NCBI GenBank assembly: GCA_937899995.1
Contig: CALCCK010000061.1
Span: forward strand, 1 to 37,674
From: an uncultured Gammaproteobacteria bacterium
GTDB lineage: Bacteria > Pseudomonadota > Gammaproteobacteria > PS1 > Pseudothioglobaceae
Length of the DNA: 37,674 bases
Direction of reading: 5' to 3'
Translations under genes and position numbers: made by a program
Shown: positions 1 to 6,965 of the stretch, piece by piece
How positions within the stretch are numbered: the first letter of the stretch is position 1
Layout of the letters: the number at the start of each line of letters is the position of its first letter
Notes under the pieces: model-generated
What the model saw: the letters and a program-made list of their open reading frames with translations, nothing else
What the model was told of the DNA's origin: nothing
Databases searched by the model: none

Positions 1-142
1 GGCATATGCTAGTACGAGCAGCACATGCACGTGGAGTGATGGCTGCGCGATTAGACGGGTTGCTGTGTGCGAACAGTGGCAGTCATGTTATTAGCTTCCC
101 CTATTTTCTACTTGGAATTTTATTATCTTTTTTTTTTTTTTT
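1..142. other. Non-native leader of unknown origin ending in poly-T
   Basis: This stretch precedes a sequencing adapter and ends in a run of 15 T (128-142). Its composition is richer in GC over the first 90 bases than the rest of the window, and the open frame running through it shows no recognisable protein. Because it is joined to the genome only through the adapter, it should not be treated as linked to the downstream genes. It may be a chimeric read end, host or other library DNA; its source cannot be told from the sequence. Confidence 0.75.
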
Positions 143-200
143 AATGATACGGCGACCACCGAGATCTACACTCTTTCCCTACACGACGCTCTTCCGATCT
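143..200 (+). other. Illumina P5 / TruSeq universal adapter (assembly contamination)
   Basis: The 58 bases begin AATGATACGGCGACCACCGA and end with GACGCTCTTCCGATCT, the full P5 plus read-1 primer adapter. In the first listed ORF it is translated as MIRRPPRSTLFPYTTLFRS, a peptide known to recur in protein databases as an adapter artefact. This is a synthetic sequence and marks a false join at the contig end. Confidence 0.99.
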
Positions 201-431
201 ACCATTAATATTGGCGAGTCTAAAGAGCAGATTATAGAATTTATGAAAAAAGTAAAACTTGAATTGCCAATTATGATGGATGCTGATGGACAGGCGGTAA
301 AAGATTGGGGTGTATACGCTTATCCTTCTAGCTTTATTTTAGACAGAAAAGGCGTTACTCGTTACGCTTATCGCGGCGCTTTAGAGTGGGATTCACAGTT
401 AATTGTCAACACTATTAAAAAACTCCTTTGA
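201..431 (+). CDS. TlpA-type thioredoxin-fold protein, C-terminal fragment
   Basis: Only about 76 C-terminal residues are genuine; the 5' part is replaced by adapter. The visible portion (IGESKEQIIEFMKK ... PIMMDADGQAVKDWGVYAYPSSFILDRKG) matches the second half of TlpA/ResA/AhpC-TSA redoxins: a helix after the first strand, the 'D..G....WGV...PS.FI.D..G' core with the cis-Pro segment replaced by YPSS, and a final GALEWDS strand/helix. The CxxC active site would lie in the missing half, so activity cannot be judged. Such proteins are usually periplasmic thiol-disulfide reductases. The stop codon overlaps the TTG start of the next gene (TTGA), suggesting co-transcription. The ORF called from position 6 is an adapter chimera and should be discarded. 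Confidence 0.8.
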   Translation, partial: TINIGESKEQIIEFMKKVKLELPIMMDADGQAVKDWGVYAYPSSFILDRKGVTRYAYRGALEWDSQLIVNTIKKLL

Positions 432-1612
432 AACAATATGATGTCATTATTATTGGTGCAGGTGCTGCCGGGTTAATGTGCGCTATTGAGGCCAGCAGAC
501 GCGGGCGAAAAGTACTAGTTTTAGAAAGCAGTGATAAAGTTGGAAAAAAGATTTTGATTTCAGGTGGTGGTCGTTGTAATTTCACCAATTTACATATTGA
601 TCCTGAAGCTTATCTTTCTCACAATTCGCATTTTTGCAAATCAGCACTAGCGCGTTATACCCAGTGGGATTTTATTGCACTGATGGATAAACACAAGTTG
701 AGTTGGCATGAGAAAACACTGGGCCAATTGTTTTGTGATGACAAGGCACCAGCTGTATTAAATATGTTGCTTGAACAGTGTAAGCGTGTCGGCATCAAAT
801 TAGAGTCAAAGGTAGGCACTATTGACTTTAAAAACCAATATGTTGTAGTTGCAGATGGACAGAAATATCAGTCAGGGTCATTAGTGATTGCCACTGGCGG
901 GCCCTCTATTCCTAAAATGGGCGCAACTGATTTTGGTCTGCAAGTGGCTAGACAATTTGGCATTAAAACAATTTCTTTTAGGCCAGCACTGGTGCCTTTT
1001 ACTTTTCATCAGAATGATATTGACAGATACTTTAAAGATTTGTCAGGTTTATCAATTGATGCCTTAGTAAGTTGTAATGGACAAAGTTTTAGAGAAGGGG
1101 TATTAATTACTCATCGAGGTATTAGTGGCCCGGCAATTTTGCAGATTTCGTCTTATTGGTATAAGGGTGATGAAATTAGTGTTGATTTATTGCCAGATTT
1201 AGATGCCAGTGATTGGCTGTTAAAAATGCAGGCAGATCGCGGAAAGGCAGAGCTAAAAACCATTTTATCCAAACTTTTCCCCAAGCGTTTAGCCATTCGT
1301 TTGGCCGACACTTTAACTGATCAGCACCTGTCAAACTTGCCTTTAGGTCAAATCAAGCAAAGTGATTTAAAAGCACTAGGCGCTACGTTGAATAATTGGG
1401 TATTACGCCCGAGTGGTACTGAAGGCATGCGTATAGCAGAAGTATGTACAGGTGGTGTCAATACAGATGAGCTATCTTCTAAAAGTATGGAGGTTAAGTC
1501 ACAAACAGGCTTGTACTTTATTGGTGAAACAGTAGATGTGACTGGCTGGCTAGGCGGTTACAACTTTCAGTGGGCTTGGTCGTCAGGCTGGGCTGCCGGC
1601 CAAGTGGTGTAG
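428..1612 (+). CDS. HI0933/YhiN (BaiN-type) family FAD-dependent oxidoreductase
   Basis: A 394-residue flavoprotein. The N-terminus (VIIIGAGAAGLMCAIEASRRG) is a Rossmann dinucleotide-binding fold, followed by KVGKKILISGGGRCNFTN, the signature of the HI0933/YhiN family. The C-terminal FAD-closing segment VTGWLGGYNFQWAWSSGWAAG is also characteristic. Length fits the family (about 390-410). Family members are cytoplasmic NAD(P)H/FAD oxidoreductases; the BaiN branch reduces bile-acid enones, but for most members the substrate is unknown, and that is true here. The start is a TTG that shares bases with the upstream stop; no in-frame ATG lies near. The 3' end is 3 bases from the convergent nitroreductase gene, with no terminator between them. 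Confidence 0.88.
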   Translation: MKQYDVIIIGAGAAGLMCAIEASRRGRKVLVLESSDKVGKKILISGGGRCNFTNLHIDPEAYLSHNSHFCKSALARYTQWDFIALMDKHKLSWHEKTLGQLFCDDKAPAVLNMLLEQCKRVGIKLESKVGTIDFKNQYVVVADGQKYQSGSLVIATGGPSIPKMGATDFGLQVARQFGIKTISFRPALVPFTFHQNDIDRYFKDLSGLSIDALVSCNGQSFREGVLITHRGISGPAILQISSYWYKGDEISVDLLPDLDASDWLLKMQADRGKAELKTILSKLFPKRLAIRLADTLTDQHLSNLPLGQIKQSDLKALGATLNNWVLRPSGTEGMRIAEVCTGGVNTDELSSKSMEVKSQTGLYFIGETVDVTGWLGGYNFQWAWSSGWAAGQVV

Positions 1613-1615
1613 AAT

Positions 1616-2197
1616 TTAGATAATTTCGCAAGCCTCATCAAAGCTCAAGCGCGGAGATCTTGGAAAAATTTTAGTGTTGTCGCCATGACCAATGCCACAT
1701 AAAAAGATGGATTTAGTCTTGCCATCAGGGAAAAATTCTTGATTCAATGTTTCAGCGTTAAAACCAATCATCGGCCCACAATCGAGACCTATTGAACGCA
1801 CAGCAATCATAAAATAAGCGCCTTGTAAGATAGCATTCAGAGATCCGGCCGCTGTAATTTTATCGGGCTTGTCTGCGTACCAACTCCTAGCATCAGCATG
1901 TGGAAAAAGGTAGGGTAGTTTTTCGTAAAATTCTGTATCGTAACTAATAATAGCCACTGCGGGCGCGCTCATTGCCTTGTCAATATTGCCTTCGTCTAAG
2001 TGTGGTTTGAGTTTGTCTTTAGCTTCTTTAGATTTGACAAAAGTAATACGAGCAGGGCAAGTATTAGCTGATGTTGCGCCAAATTTCATTAATTCATAAA
2101 TTTGATGCACCTTCTCATCAGAAATATCATGATCCAACCAACCATTATGACTTCTTGCCTTTCTAAATATAATGTCTAAACTTTCTTCTGATAGCAT
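1616..2197 (-). CDS. rutE: RutE/HadB-type nitroreductase-family FMN oxidoreductase
   Basis: 193 residues resembling RutE (probable malonic semialdehyde reductase) throughout: ARSHNGWLDHDIS near the N-terminus, MKFGATSANTCPARI for FMN phosphate/ribityl binding, FPHADARSWY in the middle, and PRLSFDEACEII at the end. The family reduces small aldehydes or nitro compounds with NAD(P)H as FMN-bound dimers. No other rut genes for pyrimidine breakdown lie nearby, so a stand-alone role such as 3-oxopropanoate or other reactive carbonyl reduction is as likely as uracil catabolism. On the minus strand an AGGAT ribosome binding site sits 7-8 bases before the ATG. The gene is convergent with the HI0933 flavoprotein. 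Family assignment is firm, physiological substrate is not. Confidence 0.85.
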   Translation of the reverse strand: MLSEESLDIIFRKARSHNGWLDHDISDEKVHQIYELMKFGATSANTCPARITFVKSKEAKDKLKPHLDEGNIDKAMSAPAVAIISYDTEFYEKLPYLFPHADARSWYADKPDKITAAGSLNAILQGAYFMIAVRSIGLDCGPMIGFNAETLNQEFFPDGKTKSIFLCGIGHGDNTKIFPRSPRLSFDEACEII

Positions 2198-2283
2198 TAA
2201 AATATCCTTATAAATTTAATTAAAATCTTATGATAGATTATATATTTTTTGATTCGAAACTCTCAGGAAAATTTAAAAACCAT

Positions 2284-2311
2284 TTGACAAAGGTGGGAAT
2301 AGAATTTTAAT
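2284..2311 (+). promoter_or_regulatory. Candidate sigma70 promoter upstream of the SQR-like gene
   Basis: A perfect -35 TTGACA (2284-2289) is followed after 16 bases by TTTAAT (2306-2311) as a -10. It would give a leader of about 190 bases before the SQR-like gene, running through the broken frames. Spacing is one short of optimal; no other good promoter was seen closer to the gene. Confidence 0.45.
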
Positions 2312-2320
2312 GTAAAGATG

Positions 2321-2510
2321 ATGAATGGCGCAGGCATAGAAGTAAGGCTTAAAGACAGTAGTATGTGTGCACTGAGAGTATCATCAAATGTAGTAAATTT
2401 TTTTAACTGTGTTAGAATTTGATGAATTACAAGCGTTTGTAGACAATATTTCGAGAAGTGTTGAGGAGCCGGATAGTGGCCACTTTTGCCATAATTTAGA
2501 AAAGGATTAG
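2321..2510 (+). pseudogene. Possible degraded IS1-like transposase remnant
   Basis: Two short frames read NGAGIEVRLKDSSMCALRVSSNVV (from 2321, stop at about 2425) and, in another frame, VLEFDELQAFVDNI (2409-2510). IS1-family transposases carry a 'G.GIR..AR.L.IS..TV' helix-turn-helix followed by an 'ELDE.WSFV' catalytic motif, which these fragments faintly echo in the same order. No intact ORF, terminal inverted repeats or target duplication could be seen. Chance resemblance is possible; this is a weak call. Confidence 0.25.
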
Positions 2511-2511
2511 T

Positions 2512-3639
2512 ATGAAAAAGATTACCATCATTGGTTCAGGTTTTGCAGGCTTAACTGCGGTTAAAACTCTGAGAAAGAAAGACAAACAATGTGAAATTAC
2601 CTTGATATCTCCCAAGGCAGAACTGGTTTATATGCCAAGTCTAATTTGGGTGCCATCAGGTGCAGCGAGTAAAAAAGACATTGTTGTGCCATTAGATAAT
2701 TTTTTCAAACGTATGAATGTTCACCATGTAGCCAGCGAGGTGACAGGTCTAGAAGAAGGCGGTCGTAAAGTGATCACTCCTATTGGTCTGTATGAAAATG
2801 ATGCATTGATTATTGCTTCGGGTGGACGGTTTATTAAAAAATTACCCGGTATCGAGCATGCGATCACGCCTTGTGAAGGATTAAGTGCAGCAGAAGCAAT
2901 CCGTGATCGTTTAAGGGTGATGGATGGTGGTGATATTGCTATTGGGTTTTCGGGCAATCCAAAAGAGCCAAGTGCGATGCGTGGCGGTCCAATGTTTGAA
3001 TTTTTGTTTGGCATTGATACGCAGCTTCGACAAGAAGGGCGACGTGATAAATTTAATCTAACGTTTTTTACCCCTGCAGAAAAACCCGGTGCACGTTTAG
3101 GTAAAAAAGCGGTTAAAGGTTTGCTGGGTGAAATGAAAAAACGCAATATTGTCACGCATCTTGGCAATAAGATTAAAAAATTTGAAGTTGATAAAGTGAC
3201 TACTGAGGGTGGTGAGTTTGCTGCAGATTTAATCTTGTTTATGCCAGGCATGACAGGTAACCAATGGTTTGACAATTCTGATCTTATGCGTAGCGAAGGT
3301 GGGTTACTTAAGGCTAATAGTTTTTGTGAAGTAGAGGGTGCTAACAAGGTTTTTGTCGCGGGTGATTCGGGTTCTTTCCCAGGGCCTGAGTGGATGCCTA
3401 AGCAAGCGCATATGGCAGACCTTCAAGCAGAGGCAGCTGCTAAAAACGTATTAGATGTGCTGGATTCAAAACCTGCGAGCCACACCTTTAAGATTGAATT
3501 GATCTGTATTGTTGATTCAAATAATAAAGGTATGTTTGTCTCACGTACGCTAAAGGGTGGATTAATGTTGCCGAGCTGTCGACTGATGCACTGGGCTAAG
3601 AAAGTCTTTGGCTGGTGGTATCTTAGAGGCTATCGATAA
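2512..3639 (+). CDS. Sulfide:quinone oxidoreductase-like FAD flavoprotein
   Basis: 375 residues of the SQR/flavocytochrome c sulfide dehydrogenase family: ADP-binding GSGFAGLTAVKTL at the N-terminus, a second Rossmann segment around residue 140, FVAGDSGSFPGPEWMPKQAHMADLQAEAAAKN (FAD ribityl and quinone side, quoted in part), and a C-terminal amphipathic WAKKVFGWWYLRGYR typical of the membrane anchor. SQRs oxidise sulfide to sulfur/polysulfide at the membrane and reduce ubiquinone. Compared by memory with the Acidithiobacillus enzyme, Cys121 and Cys332 fall where Cys128 and Cys356 are expected, but the Cys160 position (SCxGP) is PSAMRGGP here, so one expected catalytic cysteine is missing. It may be a divergent SQR type or act on another substrate. 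Good AGGA ribosome binding site; hinT follows 3 bases downstream. Confidence 0.8.
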   Translation: MKKITIIGSGFAGLTAVKTLRKKDKQCEITLISPKAELVYMPSLIWVPSGAASKKDIVVPLDNFFKRMNVHHVASEVTGLEEGGRKVITPIGLYENDALIIASGGRFIKKLPGIEHAITPCEGLSAAEAIRDRLRVMDGGDIAIGFSGNPKEPSAMRGGPMFEFLFGIDTQLRQEGRRDKFNLTFFTPAEKPGARLGKKAVKGLLGEMKKRNIVTHLGNKIKKFEVDKVTTEGGEFAADLILFMPGMTGNQWFDNSDLMRSEGGLLKANSFCEVEGANKVFVAGDSGSFPGPEWMPKQAHMADLQAEAAAKNVLDVLDSKPASHTFKIELICIVDSNNKGMFVSRTLKGGLMLPSCRLMHWAKKVFGWWYLRGYR

Positions 3640-3642
3640 ATT

Positions 3643-3981
3643 ATGAGTGATTGTTTATTTTGCAAAATTATTGCTGGTGATATCCCAGCCGATAAAATTT
3701 ATGAAGATGATGATGTGCTGGCTTTTCATGACATTGGTGCACAGGCGCCCCACCATTTTTTAGTCATTCCTAAAAAACACATTACAACTCTGAACGACAC
3801 AGATGATGCTGCATTAGTTGGCAAGCTTGCTTTAACAGCTAGCAAGCTTGCCAAAGAGTTTGATTTTTCTGAAAATGGCTACCGCGTGGTAATGAATTGC
3901 AATGAACAAGGCGGGCAGACGGTATACCATATCCACTTACATTGCTTGGGTGGGCGCCAACTCACTTGGCCGCCAGGTTAG
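3643..3981 (+). CDS. hinT: HIT-family purine nucleoside phosphoramidase HinT
   Basis: 112 residues, the normal HinT length. It begins CLFCKIIAGDIPADKIYEDD, carries the PKKHI helix, and ends with the histidine triad HIHLHCLGGRQLTWPPG, where the middle histidine is the nucleophile. The two N-terminal cysteines sit in the usual zinc-binding-like CxxC of this branch. HinT hydrolyses AMP-lysine and other phosphoramidates, including aminoacyl-adenylate adducts, in the cytoplasm. It starts 3 bases after the SQR-like gene and has no promoter of its own, so it is probably read through from it. Confidence 0.93.
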   Translation: MSDCLFCKIIAGDIPADKIYEDDDVLAFHDIGAQAPHHFLVIPKKHITTLNDTDDAALVGKLALTASKLAKEFDFSENGYRVVMNCNEQGGQTVYHIHLHCLGGRQLTWPPG

Positions 3982-4029
3982 CGATAAACAGTAATCCTCT
4001 GGGAAGGTTAAATCCCTATTCTTTTTAGG

Positions 4030-4057
4030 TTGCATTTCTTTGAAAGAAGGCTAAAAT
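4030..4057 (+). promoter_or_regulatory. Candidate sigma70 promoter for gcvP
   Basis: TTGCAT (4030-4035), 16-base spacer, TAAAAT (4052-4057). The predicted start is about 25 bases before the gcvP ATG, leaving no room for a glycine riboswitch, and none is visible in the 107-base gap. Confidence 0.5.
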
Positions 4058-4088
4058 TCAGGCCTTAATTTTTTTATATTTTGATATC

Positions 4089-6887
4089 ATGAGTAACGAG
4101 TTTTTAGACAGACATATTGGCCCAAGCCAAACAGAAATTGACGCAATGCTAAGTACCATTGGTTGCGACTCTGTAGAGCAAGTTGTTGCTAGAACAGTGC
4201 CAGAAAGTATCTTGTTTGGTAATCGTATGGAAATTGAAGAAGGGATAACTGAGCGCGACAGCTTAGCACTTGCTAAAAAATTGGCAGGTCAAAATCAGTT
4301 ATTCAGTAATTTTATTGGTCAAGGCTATTACGGCACTTTGATGCCAACGGTGATTCAACGCAATATCTTAGAAAATCCGGGTTGGTACACAGCCTACACA
4401 CCATATCAAGCAGAAATCTCGCAAGGTCGTTTAGAGATGTTGCTGACATTCCAGCAAATGATCATGGATTTAACGGGTATGGATATTTCCAACGCCTCTT
4501 TGTTAGACGAGCCAACGGCAGCAGCAGAAGCGATGATGATGGCTAAACGTGCCAATAAAAAGAATAAATCTAATCGATTCTTAGTTGATAGTAATACTCA
4601 CCCACAAACAATTACTATTTTGCAAACCCGCGCTAAACCAATTGGCATTGAGCTGGTTGTTGAAGATATTCAAAACAACGATTTTTCTGATTGTTTTGCT
4701 ATGCTTATGCAGTCGCCAGGTACAAATGGTGAGGTTCGTGATCTTACCGCTGATATTGCTAGGGCAAAAGAGGCTGGCATATTGACTATTGTTGCTTGTG
4801 ATATCTTGGCGTTAACTTTAATTAAAACACCGGCCGAAATGGGCGCTGATATTGCCATTGGTAATTCACAACGCTTTGGCGTACCAATGGGTTTTGGCGG
4901 TCCACACGCAGCATTTTTAGCCACGCGTGATGAGTTTAAACGCATGGTGCCAGGGCGTATTATCGGTGTATCACAAGATGCCCATGGCAACCCAGCAATG
5001 CGTATGTCGTTGCAAACGCGTGAGCAACATATTCGTCGTGACAAAGCCACCAGTAATATTTGTACGGCTCAAGTATTATTAGCGGTATTGGCAGCGGCCT
5101 ATGGTATTTACCATGGCGCTAACGGTTTAAGGAAAATTGCCAACAAAGTACATTCTAAGGCGAGCAGTCTTGCCAAAAGCCTAACTCAGGCTGGTTTTGA
5201 GTTAGCGAGTGAGCAATTCTTTGACACGATTACATTGAATACAACAGATGCTCAAGCCTTATTTGCTAAAGCGCAAGCACAAAATATTAACTTACGTTTA
5301 TTAAGCGATAATCAATTAACTATCGCTGTTGATGAAACCACAACAACACAAGATTTATCTGAATTATTGGCAGTTTTCTCTGTTGATTCTTTAACTGAAT
5401 CTGAATTTAGCCTAACATCTGTTATGTTAAGAGATTCAGACTACTTAACCCACTCAGTGTTTAGTCGTTATCACTCTGAGACAGAAATGATGCGTTATTT
5501 AAAGCGCCTAGAAAACAAGGACATTGCCCTTAATCATTCAATGATTGCGCTTGGGTCTTGTACGATGAAGCTTAACGCTGCTACGCAAATGTATCCAATC
5601 AGTTTACCGGGTTTTTCATCAATGCATCCATATGCACCAGTGGATCAAACAAAGGGCTATCAACAATTATTTAAAGATTTAGAACACGCATTGGCCGAGG
5701 TAACAGGTTACGATGCAGTATCGTTACAACCAAATGCCGGCTCTCAAGGTGAGTTTGCAGGGTTATTGGCAATCCACTCTTATCACGAGTCTCGTGGTGA
5801 TTTCGACCGTAATATTTGCCTTATACCATCATCAGCACATGGCACTAACCCTGCCAGTGCAGTAATGGCAGGCATGAAGGTGGTGATTGTAAAATGTGAT
5901 GAATCAGGTAATATTGATATTAATGATTTAAAATCTAAAGCAGAAAAACATGCTGATAAACTCTCAGCAATCATGGTGACATACCCATCAACTCACGGTG
6001 TGTTTGAAGTTGAGATTAAGCAGGTTTGTGATATTATTCACAACCATGGCGGTCAAGTTTATTTAGATGGCGCTAACCTTAACGCTATGGTGGGCATTAC
6101 TCGCATGGGTGAATTTGGCGCTGATGTGTCACACATTAATTTACATAAGACTTTTGCTATTCCGCACGGTGGTGGTGGTCCAGGCATGGGGCCCATTGGC
6201 GTTAAAGCGCATTTAGCAGAATTTTTACCAGGCAATCCTTTAGAAAGAGATTCAAATGCAGTATCAGCGGCAATGTATGGTTCTGCCTCAATTTTGCCAA
6301 TTTCATGGTCGTATATCAAGTTATTAGGCAAGTATGGCATGCAACGTTCAACAGAAATTGCCATTGTTAGTGCTAACTATATGGCTAATGAATTGAAAGC
6401 ATTTTTCCCAATCTTGTACCAAGGAGGCCAAGGCTTTGTTGCACACGAATGTATTATTGATATTCGCCCACTTAAAGAGCAAAGTGGTATTTCTGAAGAA
6501 GACATTGCTAAGCGTTTGATGGATTATGGCTTTCATTCGCCAACCATGTCATTCCCAGTGGCAGGTACATTAATGATTGAGCCAACTGAAAGTGAATCAA
6601 AAGGTGAAATGGATCGTTTTATTACAGCGATGGCGAGTATTCATAGTGAGATTCAGAAAGTGATTGAAGGTGAATGGGATAAAGATAACAACCCACTTAA
6701 AAATGCGCCACACACAGCGCTTGAAATGGCTGGTGAGTGGAACTACCCATACTCAAGGGAAGTCGCGTTATACCCAGTAGAGTCGTTGAAACAAAGCAAA
6801 TATTTCCCACCGGTTAAACGTATTGATAACGTCTATGGTGATCGTAATTTATTCTGTTCGTGTATCACCACAGAAGACTTTGCATAA
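4089..6887 (+). CDS. gcvP: Glycine dehydrogenase (decarboxylating), P-protein
   Basis: 932 residues, the single-chain form with fused N- and C-terminal halves (usual length about 950-960). The N-terminal RHIGPSQTEIDAML and FIGQGYYGTLMPTVIQRNIL are family hallmarks; the PLP-binding lysine lies in HINLHKTFAIPHGGGGPGMG in the second half, with SCTMKLNAATQM and PNAGSQGEFAGL also present. The enzyme decarboxylates glycine and passes the aminomethyl group to the lipoyl arm of GcvH. No gcvT or gcvH lies in the window, so the cleavage system is split across the genome. With glycolate oxidase and a glyoxylate aminotransferase 14-20 kb away, it probably handles glycine from 2-phosphoglycolate salvage. 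A TTGCAT/TAAAAT promoter precedes it. Confidence 0.97.
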   Translation: MSNEFLDRHIGPSQTEIDAMLSTIGCDSVEQVVARTVPESILFGNRMEIEEGITERDSLALAKKLAGQNQLFSNFIGQGYYGTLMPTVIQRNILENPGWYTAYTPYQAEISQGRLEMLLTFQQMIMDLTGMDISNASLLDEPTAAAEAMMMAKRANKKNKSNRFLVDSNTHPQTITILQTRAKPIGIELVVEDIQNNDFSDCFAMLMQSPGTNGEVRDLTADIARAKEAGILTIVACDILALTLIKTPAEMGADIAIGNSQRFGVPMGFGGPHAAFLATRDEFKRMVPGRIIGVSQDAHGNPAMRMSLQTREQHIRRDKATSNICTAQVLLAVLAAAYGIYHGANGLRKIANKVHSKASSLAKSLTQAGFELASEQFFDTITLNTTDAQALFAKAQAQNINLRLLSDNQLTIAVDETTTTQDLSELLAVFSVDSLTESEFSLTSVMLRDSDYLTHSVFSRYHSETEMMRYLKRLENKDIALNHSMIALGSCTMKLNAATQMYPISLPGFSSMHPYAPVDQTKGYQQLFKDLEHALAEVTGYDAVSLQPNAGSQGEFAGLLAIHSYHESRGDFDRNICLIPSSAHGTNPASAVMAGMKVVIVKCDESGNIDINDLKSKAEKHADKLSAIMVTYPSTHGVFEVEIKQVCDIIHNHGGQVYLDGANLNAMVGITRMGEFGADVSHINLHKTFAIPHGGGGPGMGPIGVKAHLAEFLPGNPLERDSNAVSAAMYGSASILPISWSYIKLLGKYGMQRSTEIAIVSANYMANELKAFFPILYQGGQGFVAHECIIDIRPLKEQSGISEEDIAKRLMDYGFHSPTMSFPVAGTLMIEPTESESKGEMDRFITAMASIHSEIQKVIEGEWDKDNNPLKNAPHTALEMAGEWNYPYSREVALYPVESLKQSKYFPPVKRIDNVYGDRNLFCSCITTEDFA

Positions 6888-6917
6888 TTCGTCCATCCTA
6901 GACAAAAAGTTGCATTA

Positions 6918-6954
6918 AAATAACTCAAAACTTTTATATAAAAGTGAGTTATTT
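6918..6954 (+). terminator. Long near-perfect hairpin between gcvP and parC
   Basis: Outer arms AAATAACTC (6918-6926) and GAGTTATTT (6946-6954) enclose ACTTTTAT/ATAAAAGT (6930-6945), with only an AAA bulge between. It has no G/C-rich stem and only a short U-rich tail, so termination is uncertain. It ends just before the parC ribosome binding site (AGGGGGAG) and could equally affect parC translation. Confidence 0.5.
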
Positions 6955-6965
6955 CTAGGGGGAGA

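Larger units (their letters stand above)
2198..2511. other. 314-base gene-poor gap with promoter and possible transposase remnant
   Basis: This is the only gap above 300 bases in native sequence. It contains the upstream region of rutE (minus strand), a candidate promoter at 2284-2311, and short broken reading frames that weakly resemble IS1-type transposase (see separate entries). It ends with an AGGA ribosome binding site (2503-2506) five bases before the ATG of the SQR-like gene. I see no RNA gene or riboswitch fold in it. Confidence 0.6.

Noticed and set aside
6-431. 141-residue ORF as an intact membrane/thioredoxin protein
   Set aside because: Its first 65 codons are unknown sequence plus sequencing adapter; only 201-431 is genuine.
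2721-3347. 208-residue minus-strand ORF inside the SQR-like gene
   Set aside because: Shadow frame opposite a clear family member, with no recognisable domain or ribosome binding site.
3982-4088. Glycine riboswitch before gcvP
   Set aside because: The gap is too short after the predicted promoter and shows no paired aptamer-like structure.
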